Assembly: GCA_008638375.1 (NCBI GenBank)
Contig: CM018052.1
Coordinates: 31,566,239-31,630,238, forward strand
Direction of reading: 5' to 3'
DNA: 64,000 nucleotides
Source of the DNA: Nyssa sinensis
Taxonomy: Eukaryota; Streptophyta; Magnoliopsida; Cornales; Nyssaceae
Position numbers and translations under genes: made by a program. The notes below the pieces were generated by a model. The model had not been told where the DNA came from. It ran no database searches and saw only the letters and a program-made list of their open reading frames with translations. Of the stretch, positions 10,436-20,799 are shown piece by piece. Numbering within the stretch: the first letter of the stretch is position 1; every line of letters begins with the position of its first letter.

Positions 10436-13400
10436 GGCCCCTCTAATCATGGCTTATATCCATTGCCAACCAGCTCCATCACCAAACATCCAGCTCCCTC
10501 ACCACAAACAAAACCTTATTTTCAGCCCTACAATAAACACTGTGCCAATCATAGTCCACTACAAAGGAATAAGTCTTCAGACAATCCTCATACTGCATAC
10601 TTAGGCAAACAGGTCTCAACTATGCTATGGCATGACAGATTAGGCCACCCGTCCATAGCTACACTACAGTCAATCCTCTCATCTGCATCAATCATTGCTC
10701 CAAGAGACTCTGCTCCACTCTGCCAACACTGCCTCATTGGCAAGATGACTAGACTACCTTTTCCTCTCTCCACTACAGTCTCTACTGCTCCACTACAACT
10801 AGTTCACAGTGACCTGTGGGGGCCAGCCCCACACATTTCCTTTGACAGCTTTACATACTATGTGTCATTTGTTGATGATTTCAGTAGATTTACATGGTTT
10901 TATCCATTGAAACATAAATCTGATCTGTTCATTACCTTTTGCAAGTTTAAGGCCTATGTAGAAAACTTATTTTCTAGTAGTATAAAGACATTCAGATCTG
11001 ATGGAGGAGGGGAATACAATAAAACAGAACTCACACAGCTGTTCACTCAGTCTGGCATCCACCATGAGAGGTCCTGTCCTCACACCCCTCAGCAAAATGG
11101 TATTGCTGAGAGGAAGCACCGGCATATTGTAGAAACTGGTCTTACTCTAATGTCCAGAGCCTCTCTACCACTCAAGTATTGGACATTGGCATTCTCAACA
11201 GCAACCTATCTTATCAATAGAATGCCTACAAGAGTTCTATCCCATCTTTCTCCCTATGAGAAGTTGTTTCACTCTCCTCCTGATTACACAGTCCTCAAGA
11301 CCTTTGGTTGTGCCTGTTACCCCCTTCTCAAACCATATTCCCAAAACAAAATGCAACCCAAAACCACACAATGTACTTTCCTAGGCTATGCCCTTAACTA
11401 CAAAGGCTTCTATTGCCTTGACCACTCCACCAACAAAATATATGTCACCAGACATGTCCTCTTTGATGAAACTACCTATCCATTCCAGCCTCTTAATTCT
11501 CTCCCTAACTCAACCTATAATCTACAAACCTGGCTTCTACCCTCAACTTCACTTCTAGGCTCCATTCCTTCCCAAGCTCCCTCTACTGATCAAAATTCAT
11601 CCCCACAACCATCTGTTCTTCAGCCCACTACCTCTATAACCTTGCCTCTCATACTATCACAAACATTCCCTCCTCCCTCACAACAACCCAACTGCACTCC
11701 ACCTGTAGACACTTTGCCATCTGCCCCAATACCCACACCTCTCCTGCATTCCCCCAATCATCCAACCTCTCAGCTCTCAACCACTAGTTCAGACATTGCC
11801 ACTACCATCAATCAACACCCCATGGTGACAAGATCTAAATTGGGCATCTCTAAGAAGAAGACTTTCACAGCAGTCATCTCTCCTAACACCTTAGACTCTT
11901 ATTCTGAGCCTCAGTCCTATACTGCAGCTAATAAACTTTCAGCTTGGAGGAAAGCCATGGCTGAAGAGTTCACTGCTCTTCATCAACAGCACACTTGGAC
12001 ACTAGTACCTCTTCCACCAAACAAAAATGTGGTGGGATGTAAGTGGGTGTACAAACTTAAACAAAATTCAGATGGCAGCATATCTAAACACAAAGCCAGA
12101 CTTGTGGCCAAGGGCTACCATCAGGAGGCAGGTCTTGATTATGATGAAACTTTTAGCCCTGTGGTAAAACACACTACTGTGAGGACTGTACTTGCTTTGG
12201 TAGCTCACTTCAACTGGCCTCTAAGGCAATTAGATGTCAAAAATGCATTTCTCCATGGCCACCTCAAAGAGGAAGTTTACATGTGCCAACCTCAGGGATT
12301 CATAGACCCCAATTACCCCTACTATGTCTGTAAACTCAATAAATCCATATATGGTCTCAAGCAAGCCCCGAGGGCTTGGTTTGAGAGTTTCACCTCTCAC
12401 CTATTGACCTTAAACTTCACCCAATCTATAGCTGATACCTCTCTCTTTCTGAGACACCAAGGCTCCTCTACTACAATCCTTCTTTTATATGTTGATGATA
12501 TTATAGTAACAGGAAATGATCCCTCCTATGTCCAAACTCTAATTCATCAACTAAGCCAGGTATTTGATATGAAAGACTTGGGGCCTCTACATTATTTCCT
12601 AGGCCTGGAAATCTCCCACACTCCCCAAGGCCTATTTGTTTCTCAACAAAAGTACCTCAAAGATCTTATTCTAAAAGCTCAAATGCTTGACTGCAAAGCC
12701 TGCAAAACTCCATGTCCCTCTACCTTTCATCTGAGTAAAACATGTGGCCAACTACTCTTAGACCCCACTTCTTTTAGATCCTTAGTGGGGGCCCTACAAT
12801 ATCTAACGTTAACCAGACCAGATATTTCTTTTGCTGTTAACACAGTCTGTCAACATATGCACAATCCAACAGACATCCATTTCTCAGCTGTCAAAAGGAT
12901 TCTGAGGTATCTCAAGGGCAGTCCTACTGTTGGCCTCCATTACCATCCCACAGCTTTAACTCTTGAGGCCTACTCAGATGCAGACTGGGCAGGTGATCCA
13001 CTTGATAGGAAATCAACCACTGGCCTCCTCCTCTACTTTGGTTCCAGTCCAATTCACTGGAGTGCCAAGAAACAGACCACTGTCGCCAGGTCCTTCACAG
13101 AAGCTGAGTATAAGGCCATGGCAATCATAACAGCTGAATTATCATGGGTTAAAATGCTCTTCCAAGACCTCCACTTGTATCTCAAACAAACCCTAGTTCT
13201 CTACTGTGATAATATCTCAGCCATGGCATTGGCCTCCAATCCAGTATTCCATGGCAGAACTAAACACATAGAAATAGATTTTCATTATGTCAGAGATCAA
13301 GTTACAAGAAAGGCCATCACTCTGCACTTTGGGCCCTCTGAAGATCAACTAGCTGATATCTTCACCAAAGGCCTTCCCTCCAACAGGTTCCTCATTCTAA

Positions 13401-13441
13401 GATCCAAACTGCTGGCCTTCACCCCTGCCATCAGTTTGTAG
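10436..13441 (+). CDS. Copia-1 pol: integrase, reverse transcriptase, RNase H
   Basis: Same frame as gag, open for about 1000 codons to TAG beside the 3' LTR. Order: GAG-pre-integrase zinc finger (WHDRLGHPS ... CQHCLIGK); integrase core with D (HSDLWGP), D (RSDGGGEYN) and E (QQNGIAERKHR); Pro/Ser-rich linker; RT starting near WVYKLKQN, with VKNAFLHGHL and the catalytic YVDDIIVTGND at about 12488; RNase H with YSDADWAGD, EAEYKAM and YCDNISA. All catalytic residues I can check are present. With only the upstream TAG separating gag and pol, this is the best-preserved element of the window and perhaps recently active. Confidence 0.93.
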   Translation, partial: GPSNHGLYPLPTSSITKHPAPSPQTKPYFQPYNKHCANHSPLQRNKSSDNPHTAYLGKQVSTMLWHDRLGHPSIATLQSILSSASIIAPRDSAPLCQHCLIGKMTRLPFPLSTTVSTAPLQLVHSDLWGPAPHISFDSFTYYVSFVDDFSRFTWFYPLKHKSDLFITFCKFKAYVENLFSSSIKTFRSDGGGEYNKTELTQLFTQSGIHHERSCPHTPQQNGIAERKHRHIVETGLTLMSRASLPLKYWTLAFSTATYLINRMPTRVLSHLSPYEKLFHSPPDYTVLKTFGCACYPLLKPYSQNKMQPKTTQCTFLGYALNYKGFYCLDHSTNKIYVTRHVLFDETTYPFQPLNSLPNSTYNLQTWLLPSTSLLGSIPSQAPSTDQNSSPQPSVLQPTTSITLPLILSQTFPPPSQQPNCTPPVDTLPSAPIPTPLLHSPNHPTSQLSTTSSDIATTINQHPMVTRSKLGISKKKTFTAVISPNTLDSYSEPQSYTAANKLSAWRKAMAEEFTALHQQHTWTLVPLPPNKNVVGCKWVYKLKQNSDGSISKHKARLVAKGYHQEAGLDYDETFSPVVKHTTVRTVLALVAHFNWPLRQLDVKNAFLHGHLKEEVYMCQPQGFIDPNYPYYVCKLNKSIYGLKQAPRAWFESFTSHLLTLNFTQSIADTSLFLRHQGSSTTILLLYVDDIIVTGNDPSYVQTLIHQLSQVFDMKDLGPLHYFLGLEISHTPQGLFVSQQKYLKDLILKAQMLDCKACKTPCPSTFHLSKTCGQLLLDPTSFRSLVGALQYLTLTRPDISFAVNTVCQHMHNPTDIHFSAVKRILRYLKGSPTVGLHYHPTALTLEAYSDADWAGDPLDRKSTTGLLLYFGSSPIHWSAKKQTTVARSFTEAEYKAMAIITAELSWVKMLFQDLHLYLKQTLVLYCDNISAMALASNPVFHGRTKHIEIDFHYVRDQVTRKAITLHFGPSEDQLADIFTKGLPSNRFLILRSKLLAFTPAISL

Positions 13442-13446
13442 GGGGA

Positions 13447-13750
13447 TGTTAACCAATCCTGTTCTCAAACAGAAACAAACCAAAACAGCCAAACCAACTT
13501 TAACTGAATCCAGCTGGCTGCAACAACCTGTAACAGAATTTAACAAATCAGAGTTTGTTACTGATGTGTATATATATAGTGTGATGGTGTAAATTGAATG
13601 TGTGAAAAAGTAAAGCAATAAAAGATTGAAGCAGATTTTTCCCTCTCTAAAAATCTCTACTCTGTTCTTTCTCTTTGACTCTCTCTATCTCTCTGTATCA
13701 ATGGTGAACAAGTTCACCATGGATTATATCTGAATCTCCCATAATCTTCA
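13447..13750 (+). repeat. Copia-1 3' LTR
   Basis: 304 bp, nearly identical to 8651-8954. Preceded by the polypurine tract TAGGGGGA (13439-13446). Confidence 0.95.
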
Positions 13751-14046
13751 TCACTAACAAAATTGAAATTGTCACTTTGTGTTTTTGAGCCGAGTGGTGT
13801 GATTAGTTGGAGATCGCTGAAGAATTTATCTCTCGAGTACTTGGAGTTGAATGAGGATATGATTGAGAGAATATTATCAGGCTGTCTCCTGTTGGAGGTT
13901 TTGGAATTGTATAATTTCATGGGTTTTAGACGTTTGGATGTGACTTCTCCCAGCCTCAGAACATTGAAGTTGGAAGATTTTTGGTATTCTTGTGATGATG
14001 ATGATGGTGCTTTGTTGGAAATTCTGCCTCCGAATCTTCGGTCACT

Positions 14047-14377
14047 TGTCACGGGCTGGGCTCCGACCCAAAAGCTGCAACTAATGGGTGGAGGTACTAG
14101 ACCCCTTAAATGTCCCAAGACCTCCCTACTCACAGCCGATGTGGGATCTCGCATGTCACGCCGTGACAGCTCCCCCACCCGAATCCGCGACGCCCCCGTC
14201 GCGGGCGGGCCCCGCCCACCGGGCCATCGGAGTCTCGGGTCGGCTCTGATACCACTGTCACGGGCTGGGCTCCGACCCAAAAGCTGCAACTAATGGGTGG
14301 AGGTACCAGACCCCTTAAATGGCCCAAGACCTCCCTACTCACAGCCGATGTGGGATCCCGCATGTCACGCCGTGACA
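14047..14377 (-). mobile_element. TRIM (miniature LTR retrotransposon, 331 bp)
   Basis: Two 122-bp direct repeats (14047-14168 and 14256-14377; three differences) start TGTCACGGG and end CCGTGACA. They flank an 87-bp GC-rich middle. On the minus strand the middle begins with TGGTATCAGAGCC (plus coordinates 14242-14254), an iMet PBS next to the LTR, so the element reads on the minus strand. CACT flanks both sides (14043-14046, 14378-14381). No coding capacity, so it must be mobilised in trans. It interrupts exon 1 of F-box A; removing it restores the frame (Leu-Arg-Ser-Leu-Glu). Confidence 0.92.
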
Positions 14378-15059
14378 CACTGGAGATTTCAGGATACCTT
14401 TATAAAATGAAGTGTCGACTAGTGAATGTATCATCCTTGGTTGATGCTAACCTGAGTTTCGACCTAGATACTTCTGCTGATAGTTCTGATGATTATGAAG
14501 AGTGTCGGTACATAGTACTAGAACTGCTTGAAAGCCTTCGTCATGTTAAGCAACTTACAATTGGGTCTTGGTGCACTCAGGTTAGTTTCTTTTCACAAGT
14601 ATCTACTTTTCTAATTCACCTAGACACCACAAATCATAATGCTGTACTGCATGAATTTATTTCTAAAGGATGTGGATTCAGAAGATGAATGTTATGTGAT
14701 TTATCATTGAAGTACTGTACTGATTCTTCAATTGATGTTTTTTAGGCGACCTTTTGACTACTTATAGAGTTGAAATGTAGGTAAAACCCTCTAAAAGTTA
14801 ATAATTTTGGGAGACCTAAAAATGATAAATAAATTGAATTACTGTTAAATTTCTCATTGATTTTTATTGAGTGAAACATTTCTTTATACAATTTTAAGCA
14901 TTAAAATAGTGCATGCATATATTTTTAAGGGTGATGATTTTTTTTATTTGTAGAAAATAGATTAAATCAAATGTAAGTTATAAGAAAGGTTCTAATTTTT
15001 GCTTTTTGTTACTAAAAAATTAATATTACCAATACATTTTTGGTAAATAAAGTGTAATT

Positions 15060-15970
15060 ATATTAAAAACCTCCCAAGGGGCGAACCCATATACAAAAAA
15101 GGAGACTTTGACTCTAGAAGGAGAAGCATCTTCCCCTTCAAAGGAGTCTCATGTCACCCAAAACTCTACAAGAGCCTACTACCCATACATACAAAATACT
15201 TAAAAAAAAATAACTTTGACTCTAGAAGGAGAAGCTTCTTCCCCTTCAAAGGTTTTCTGTTTCTTTCTTGTCATATACACTAAAATAAACAAAGTGAGGC
15301 CGCGTCCCAAATCTTAAGGACATATTGCCTTTTACAACCGGCCCTCCAACTTTTAAGTAACTCTTTCATTGTCCATGGCATGACCCAAAATCAACCAAAA
15401 AAGATAAAACAATAGCTGCCACACCTCATGCGCCACCTCACAAGGAAGAAGCAAATGCTCCACTGTTTCCTCCTTCCACTTACACATCAATCCCCGATTA
15501 GTTAACTTGAATCCTCTTTTCTTCAAATTTTCTTCTGCCAAAATAACACCCCATGCAGCTGCCACTCAAAAAAAGCCACCTTCACAGATATTTTAGACCT
15601 CCAATTCTCCAAATACTATTCCAAGGAAAATATTTAACCTCTTTCCTTGGAAGAACCTTGTACTTTGTAGAAGCATTAAAAGTGAAGCCTGCTACAACTT
15701 AATCACATAATCTTTATCAAGTCTGACTCTAGTCTGTGCCAAACCTCCAATATCGCTGTAATCCTCTACCTCCTGTGAGAGGTTATTTGAAAGAGTTGGC
15801 AAATCTCTGCTTAAAAGCCAAGCTTCCCTGCCAAACATCACTACAAAACTTCACTTTCTCCCCCGAACCCACCTTAAAAGATATGCATCTCAAGAAATCC
15901 CCACCAACCTTTCTAATGCTCTTCCACAAACCCACCGCAAAAGAACGCTCCACCTCCTTAGACATTCATA
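15060..15970 (-). mobile_element. LINE (non-LTR retrotransposon) 3' fragment
   Basis: Lies in intron 1 of F-box A, antisense to it. The minus strand at 15965-15783 encodes the end of a LINE RT polyprotein (GLWKSIRKVGGDFLRCISF, then a VGSGEKVKF-type motif). 15565-15353 encodes a zf-RVT zinc-binding region (RGLMCKWKEETVEHLLLPCE; Cys and His positions conserved). The two are in different frames with stops between, so this is a dead, 5'-truncated copy. A motif of about 40 bp (CTCTAGAAGGAGAAGC.TCTTC) is repeated at about 15112 and 15218. No clear poly(A) tail or TSD. Confidence 0.75.
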
Positions 15971-17384
15971 TAATATAATACAAATATATGTATTTCTTAA
16001 AGAAAAGAAGTTCATTCCTTAGTATTGGTCTGGCTTATGTAGAGTGCCCTGGTGAGGGGGGTAATCTGGAAATAGACCAACCCTTGTATTATTTTTTTGC
16101 ACAATCCTAATAATTAATGCCATAAATGATTTTCTTTCTTTTTTTTAAAAAAAATTATCAATTATTCTATTAGTTAGAAGAGAAGTTATTGAAATATTAA
16201 TTATTAGAAGGCCAACTCTATAGTTGATTCGGTTATGTCACAATTCTAACAATAAAGTAAAAAATCGAATGTTATAGGGCAATCTTTTAGTTAGAGCAAT
16301 CAAGGAAAAACACAAATGTTGATGACCTTGCACCCTAGACAAAACTACAGCTTTTAGGAGCAATTCTGGTTTTTAAATTTTCTTCTGTTGGTGGCCTTAT
16401 CTTGTTTTGTTTTCTTTGCTGCTTGTGTTTATTTGTAAGGTTCTATCGATATTGGAGGTGAAAGGTTTGCCTTCTCCATTGTTAAAATGCAAATGTTTAA
16501 CACTAGACACTCACATCAAGAAATGGGACCTCCCAGGGATAGCAAGGCTTCTACAAAGTTCACCTTATCTTGAGACATTAGTCATAGTCATGTCATCCGA
16601 CGACACTGCAAAGGTGTGTTTTCCCATCACTGTTCTTCCATTTATTTGCTTCACATTCACTTACATAATACATGTGCTTGGTAGGAACTCTTTTGAAGAA
16701 TAACTTCCAAATACTCTATTTTATACATTTTAAAAATTCTCAACGAATTTTAGATTTGAGTATTTCCTAGAATAAGCCACTGTCCCCCTTTTTTGCTGGG
16801 AGTTTTATAGGGGGGCCATATGAGGTTTGAAGTGAATCTCTTCATTGTCTGATGTGCTCATGGCATTTTTCCCTTAAAATTTTCCTTAAGTAGATTTCGG
16901 TGGTTGATTCTGGGAATCATTCTAGAGATAAATCATAATGGCAGTCATTTTCTGTTGAAGTTGCATTTAGATGCTACTTTTGAATTTGAAATTATAGTAT
17001 AATAAGAATCTATATTAAATCTAGATCTTATCCTAATCAAATTTTTACCTACAGTTTCATTTCAGCAGAGAATTTCGCAACCGTTACATTTTCAACGGAG
17101 AATGTTTATCTCAAAACAGGAATTTTGAGTGTTTGTCACAGCACCTCAGGAATGTTAAGATTGCTAGCTTTGGAAAAAGGCATTCTAAATTTGAATTAAA
17201 GCTAGTGCAGTTTCTACTTAAGAGAGCAATGGTGCTAGTGAAGATGGTTATCAACTCCCGGAAGGAGTGTGAAGTCTGTGATCAATACTTTGCATGCTGC
17301 ATGTCACAGGAATTACTTGAAGTGGCTCAACAATTGCTGAGTTTTCCAAGATCCTCACCCAATGCAGTAGTTTGGTTTTCTTGA

Positions 17385-17898
17385 GTCATGTTAAGAATTT
17401 ATGTGGCGGATTTATTTCGTCGTGTATGCAATATTTTTATGATATATATATATATTTGAACCTTGAGAGCCATTAAAATTTGGTTGTATTTGCTTGAAAT
17501 TAGATTAGAATGTCTGCACACACAAATAAATTCCCTTTTTGAAAAAATAAAGCTAGAGGAAACTTTGAATCAGATGGTTGAAGTGGTGAATCATCTTCAG
17601 TTCCAAAAAACATAAAAAAGAGACTCTGGCTTGCATGTCTTGCTATGCTACATTTGGTTCAAATGCTACGATAAGTTGATAACATCAGAGAATAATGCTA
17701 GCATCAATACTGTAAGTGACGGACCCGAGGGAAATTAGTGGGGCCATAGCCTCTTTCAAAAATTTTGATATTAAATTTTTTATCACTAATTTTGTTAGAA
17801 TATTTTAACAAAATAGGATTCAGTTTTTATTTTTTATTTTTTTTATATCTTCACATGAATCATTTTAAATTTTAATATTTTTAATTTGACTATTTCAA
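17385..17898. other. 3' flank of F-box A
   Basis: AT-rich with a short (AT)n tract at about 17442-17454. No gene seen. From about 17899 onward the sequence has an inverted counterpart at the right end of the window. Confidence 0.5.
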
Positions 17899-18124
17899 AA
17901 TTTCAATTTGTCACTGAATACTATAGTGTAGTTGTGATTGACAAAACTGGGGCCTTTAAAAGGTCATTTATTATGTTGGACTAACCTTGACTCAAAGTTA
18001 TTGTACCATTATGTATAGACGCTGACATGATATTTGAATGGATGAATTGAATTCAAGAGCGTAATTTGCATTACTAACAATAAGGAAGGTTGTACAAGAA
18101 AAAAAAAAACAATGAGGAAGGATT

Positions 18125-18330
18125 TCACCCAAACGGGTAGTGGTGTGATGGTTGAATGGATGAGTCTCAAGTGTTGGGTATATTAAGTTTAAGTATATGG
18201 TGTGAGTTTGAATAAAAGATGAATCTCCAAGTGTTGAGTATATTAAGTTTAAGTATATGGTGAGTTTGAATAAAAGATGAATCTCAGGTGTTGGGTATAT
18301 TAAGTTTAACTATTTGGTCTGAGTTGAAAT
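18125..18330 (+). repeat. Tandem repeat, ~66-bp unit, three copies
   Basis: Units contain (G)GATGAATCTCAAGTGTTGGG, TATATTAAGTTTAAGTATAT and GGTGTGAGTTTGAATAAAA. The inverted counterpart at about 63620-63765 has only two units. Confidence 0.8.
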
Positions 18331-18949
18331 TCTTGTTGTTGTGTTTTATGTGATTTAAATGGTATACTTGTTGTAGGGTAAACGAGATTTATTTTTTAGA
18401 TATATTCTGACAAAATGACAATAAGTATCGATTCTGAAGTCACCAGCAACACAGAGAAGAAATTTGTCTTTTGTACCAAAAAAACAAGAAAAGAAAAAAA
18501 GATTCCAAAATAGATTTCAAAACAGTCACCAAAACGGAGAGTTTCAAAAACAGTTTTTTAATTTCAAAACGCGGGATACACGTTTCAAAATAGATTTTTT
18601 TAAATTTTTTAAAATTTAGATTATCATATCAAATGCATTTTCACAATTTTTAAAAAATTAATTACAAAATTTTGAAATATACTTCAAAATTTTTTTAAAA
18701 AAATTATATCTGAATCACTATCCAAACGAAGCCATTTAACATCATTTCTCTTTTCCTTTAGAATTTTTTTTCCCTCTACTATTTTCCTTTCAAACTTCTT
18801 TCACTCTCAATTTTCTCTTCATAAAACCTTCGCTCCTAAATTTTTTTCCTTTTACTATTTTCTTTGATTTTCAAATTTATCTCTTAATTTTATCCAAATA
18901 AATATCGTTCTATCATCCAACTTATTTTATTTCCAGCATTGTTATTACA
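18331..18949. other. Upstream region of F-box B
   Basis: AT-rich and pyrimidine-rich (TTTTCCTTT runs at 18740-18860). No gene. A poorly defined promoter region for pseudogene B. Confidence 0.4.
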
Positions 18950-19800
18950 ATGAGTTCTTTAAAAACAGCTTTACTGACTTCTTTTTCATCTTCGTCCTCT
19001 TCTTCTTCCTTTTCAGATGATGATGAAGAAATGGCATTACTTGTAACTCTTTATTACACGAACACTAATGCAATGTTGGAAATTTTAAGAGATGAAACCC
19101 TACCCAAAATAGAACGTAAATGCATTTACTGCCACAGAAGGAAGGTAGCACACCCCAAAAAAGCACTTCAGATTGAACATTTCATGGGGAAGAGGAGATA
19201 CTCCTATGATTTTTCAGATGAAGACGAAGGTGAAGAGTTGGAGGTAAGCTTTGATTTCAGTGGAGATGAGAAACCTCGTGGTTCAGACGAGGATGAAGAT
19301 ACTGATTATGATGGAGAACTCTCACCACCACCTCCAGCTCCACCCCCACCACCAAAGCGGCGAAAGAAAAAAGCCCGAGACCGAATCAGAGTCCTGCCGG
19401 ACTCACTACTCCTTAACATCCTCTCTTTCTTGCCAACGAAGGACGTTGTTAGAACAGGCACTTTATCGAAAAGGTGGCTGTACCTCTGGACTGTTAAAGA
19501 TTTTAGAAATAATTCCAAGTTGGTATACTTCCGTATATAGATTGATTGTAAATCTGTTTCCTAGATTAGAGATATGCTCTGCTGGCTGAGAGATTTGTAC
19601 TCCTAAACTTTAGCATTCCAATTATGTATTGTGGTTATTTATACCCACAATATTGTAAAGAAGAATATGAATGAAATATACTAAGAATCTTTTGTCTTGG
19701 TATCAGAGCCTTCCAAAAAAAAAAAAAAAAAATCTCCATCGAAACATAAGCCTCCCATACTTTACTCTGCACAGCAATCGCATAAAAAAAAAAAATCATA

Positions 19801-20530
19801 TGGCTCTCGAATCCTCTCCTCTCGAACCATCAAACCCCATAATTCATATCCAATATGAACATTTTGGCTTTCATGCCGGAGTTATACTCACGAAAGTTAA
19901 CTACGATGTATGGTCCCAAATATTAGAGATGCAAATCGCAGGACGTGAGAAGCTCGAACATATTATGGGTAAAACTGATCCACCAAAGGAAACCGATGCT
20001 ACCTATGCAAAGTGGTATGAGAGAATCAAAAGGTCAAGGGCTGGTTACTGACCTCCATGTCGTCGGAGATAATGAAGCGTTATCTGCGATTTCGTACTGC
20101 AAGAGAAATCTGGAGTGCTCTTGCCAAAGCATTCTATGATGGATCGGATGAGACACAAATTTTTGCCCTAAATCAGCAGGCCTTCACCATCAAACAAGCT
20201 GGTCGACCTTTATCAACTTATTACGGTGAGCTTGTTGAAATTTTCCAAGAATTAGATCATCGTGATAGAGTTGTCATGAAGGATCTCGAAGATATTGTCA
20301 CCTATAAGAAATCTGTTACACGGTTAAGAGTGCACATCTTTCTTAATGGCCTGGATGCAGAATTCGAACAGATCAGAGGAGAGGTTCTTCGAAAGGACAC
20401 CTCGATGGACCTCGACGACACCTATGCCTATGTCCATCGAGATGCTATACGCCGAGCTAACTTGAATGCTGAACTTGATAATCCTGAATCTTCTGCTCTA
20501 ATGGCTCAACGCGCTAAATCCCAGCCTTGA
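19801..20530 (+). pseudogene. Copia-2 gag
   Basis: Begins MALESSPLEPSNP after a short A-rich leader. The N-terminal region is that of the Retrotran_gag_3/UBN2 type (ILTKVNYDVWSQILEMQ; later YLRFRTAREIWSAL). Broken by a frameshift near 20030 and TGA at 20528. Downstream, a zinc knuckle CTHCGEKGHTKARC survives near 20620 in another frame. Confidence 0.85.
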
Positions 20531-20799
20531 CAGTCCACTCAAAAGATTGATTCTGACCAAGCACGATCTCAGAAGAGCAGCTATGAGATATGTGATACCA
20601 AACCTGAACGTTTGTTTGTGCACTCACTGTGGTGAGAAAGGCCATACAAAAGCACGGTGTTATGACCTAATTAGCTATCCAGATTGATGGGATCCAGCAA
20701 AGGCACTACGCAAGCATAATTCGAAGCTAAACCACCAAGTCTTTGTTGCTGTAACCAAACCTTCCAATGATGTTGCAGAAGCTTCCTCTTTGATTGCTA

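Larger units (their letters stand above)
8651..13750 (+). mobile_element. Copia-1: full-length Ty1/Copia retrotransposon (5100 bp)
   Basis: Two 304-bp LTRs (8651-8954 and 13447-13750) start TGTTAACC and end CTTCA, flanked by TSD TCACT (8646-8650 and 13751-13755). A tRNA-iMet-type PBS follows the 5' LTR and a purine tract precedes the 3' LTR. I count about six differences between the LTRs (~2%), so insertion is fairly recent. Domain order protease-integrase-RT-RNase H is Copia. Short LTRs and a UBN2-type gag suggest the Ale/Retrofit group. It sits inside exon 1 of F-box A; removing it with one TSD rejoins that gene. Confidence 0.97.
8096..17384 (+). pseudogene. F-box/LRR/FBD protein pseudogene A
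   Basis: Three exons: exon 1 8096-14580 (interrupted by Copia-1 and a TRIM), exon 2 16440-16613, exon 3 17055-17384, all phase 0 with GT-AG borders. The N-terminus is acidic, then the F-box LPDSLILQILSLLP starts near residue 57. LRR-like segments follow (SLKNLSLEYLELN, RRLDVTSPSLRTLKL). Exon 2 holds CKCLTLDTHIKKWDLPG. Exon 3 is an FBD domain (FECLSQHLRNVKIASFG) ending TGA. Intact family members act as substrate receptors of SCF ubiquitin ligases. Defects: TGG to TAG at about 8357 (end of the F-box, KKWQYL-stop), a frameshift near 8465, TAA just before the Copia-1 target site, and two TE insertions. Exons 2 and 3 read open, so decay is concentrated in exon 1. Confidence 0.85.

Noticed and set aside
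13714..14378. Arg/Gly/Pro-rich ORFs on both strands
   Set aside because: Produced by the GC-rich TRIM element inside F-box A.
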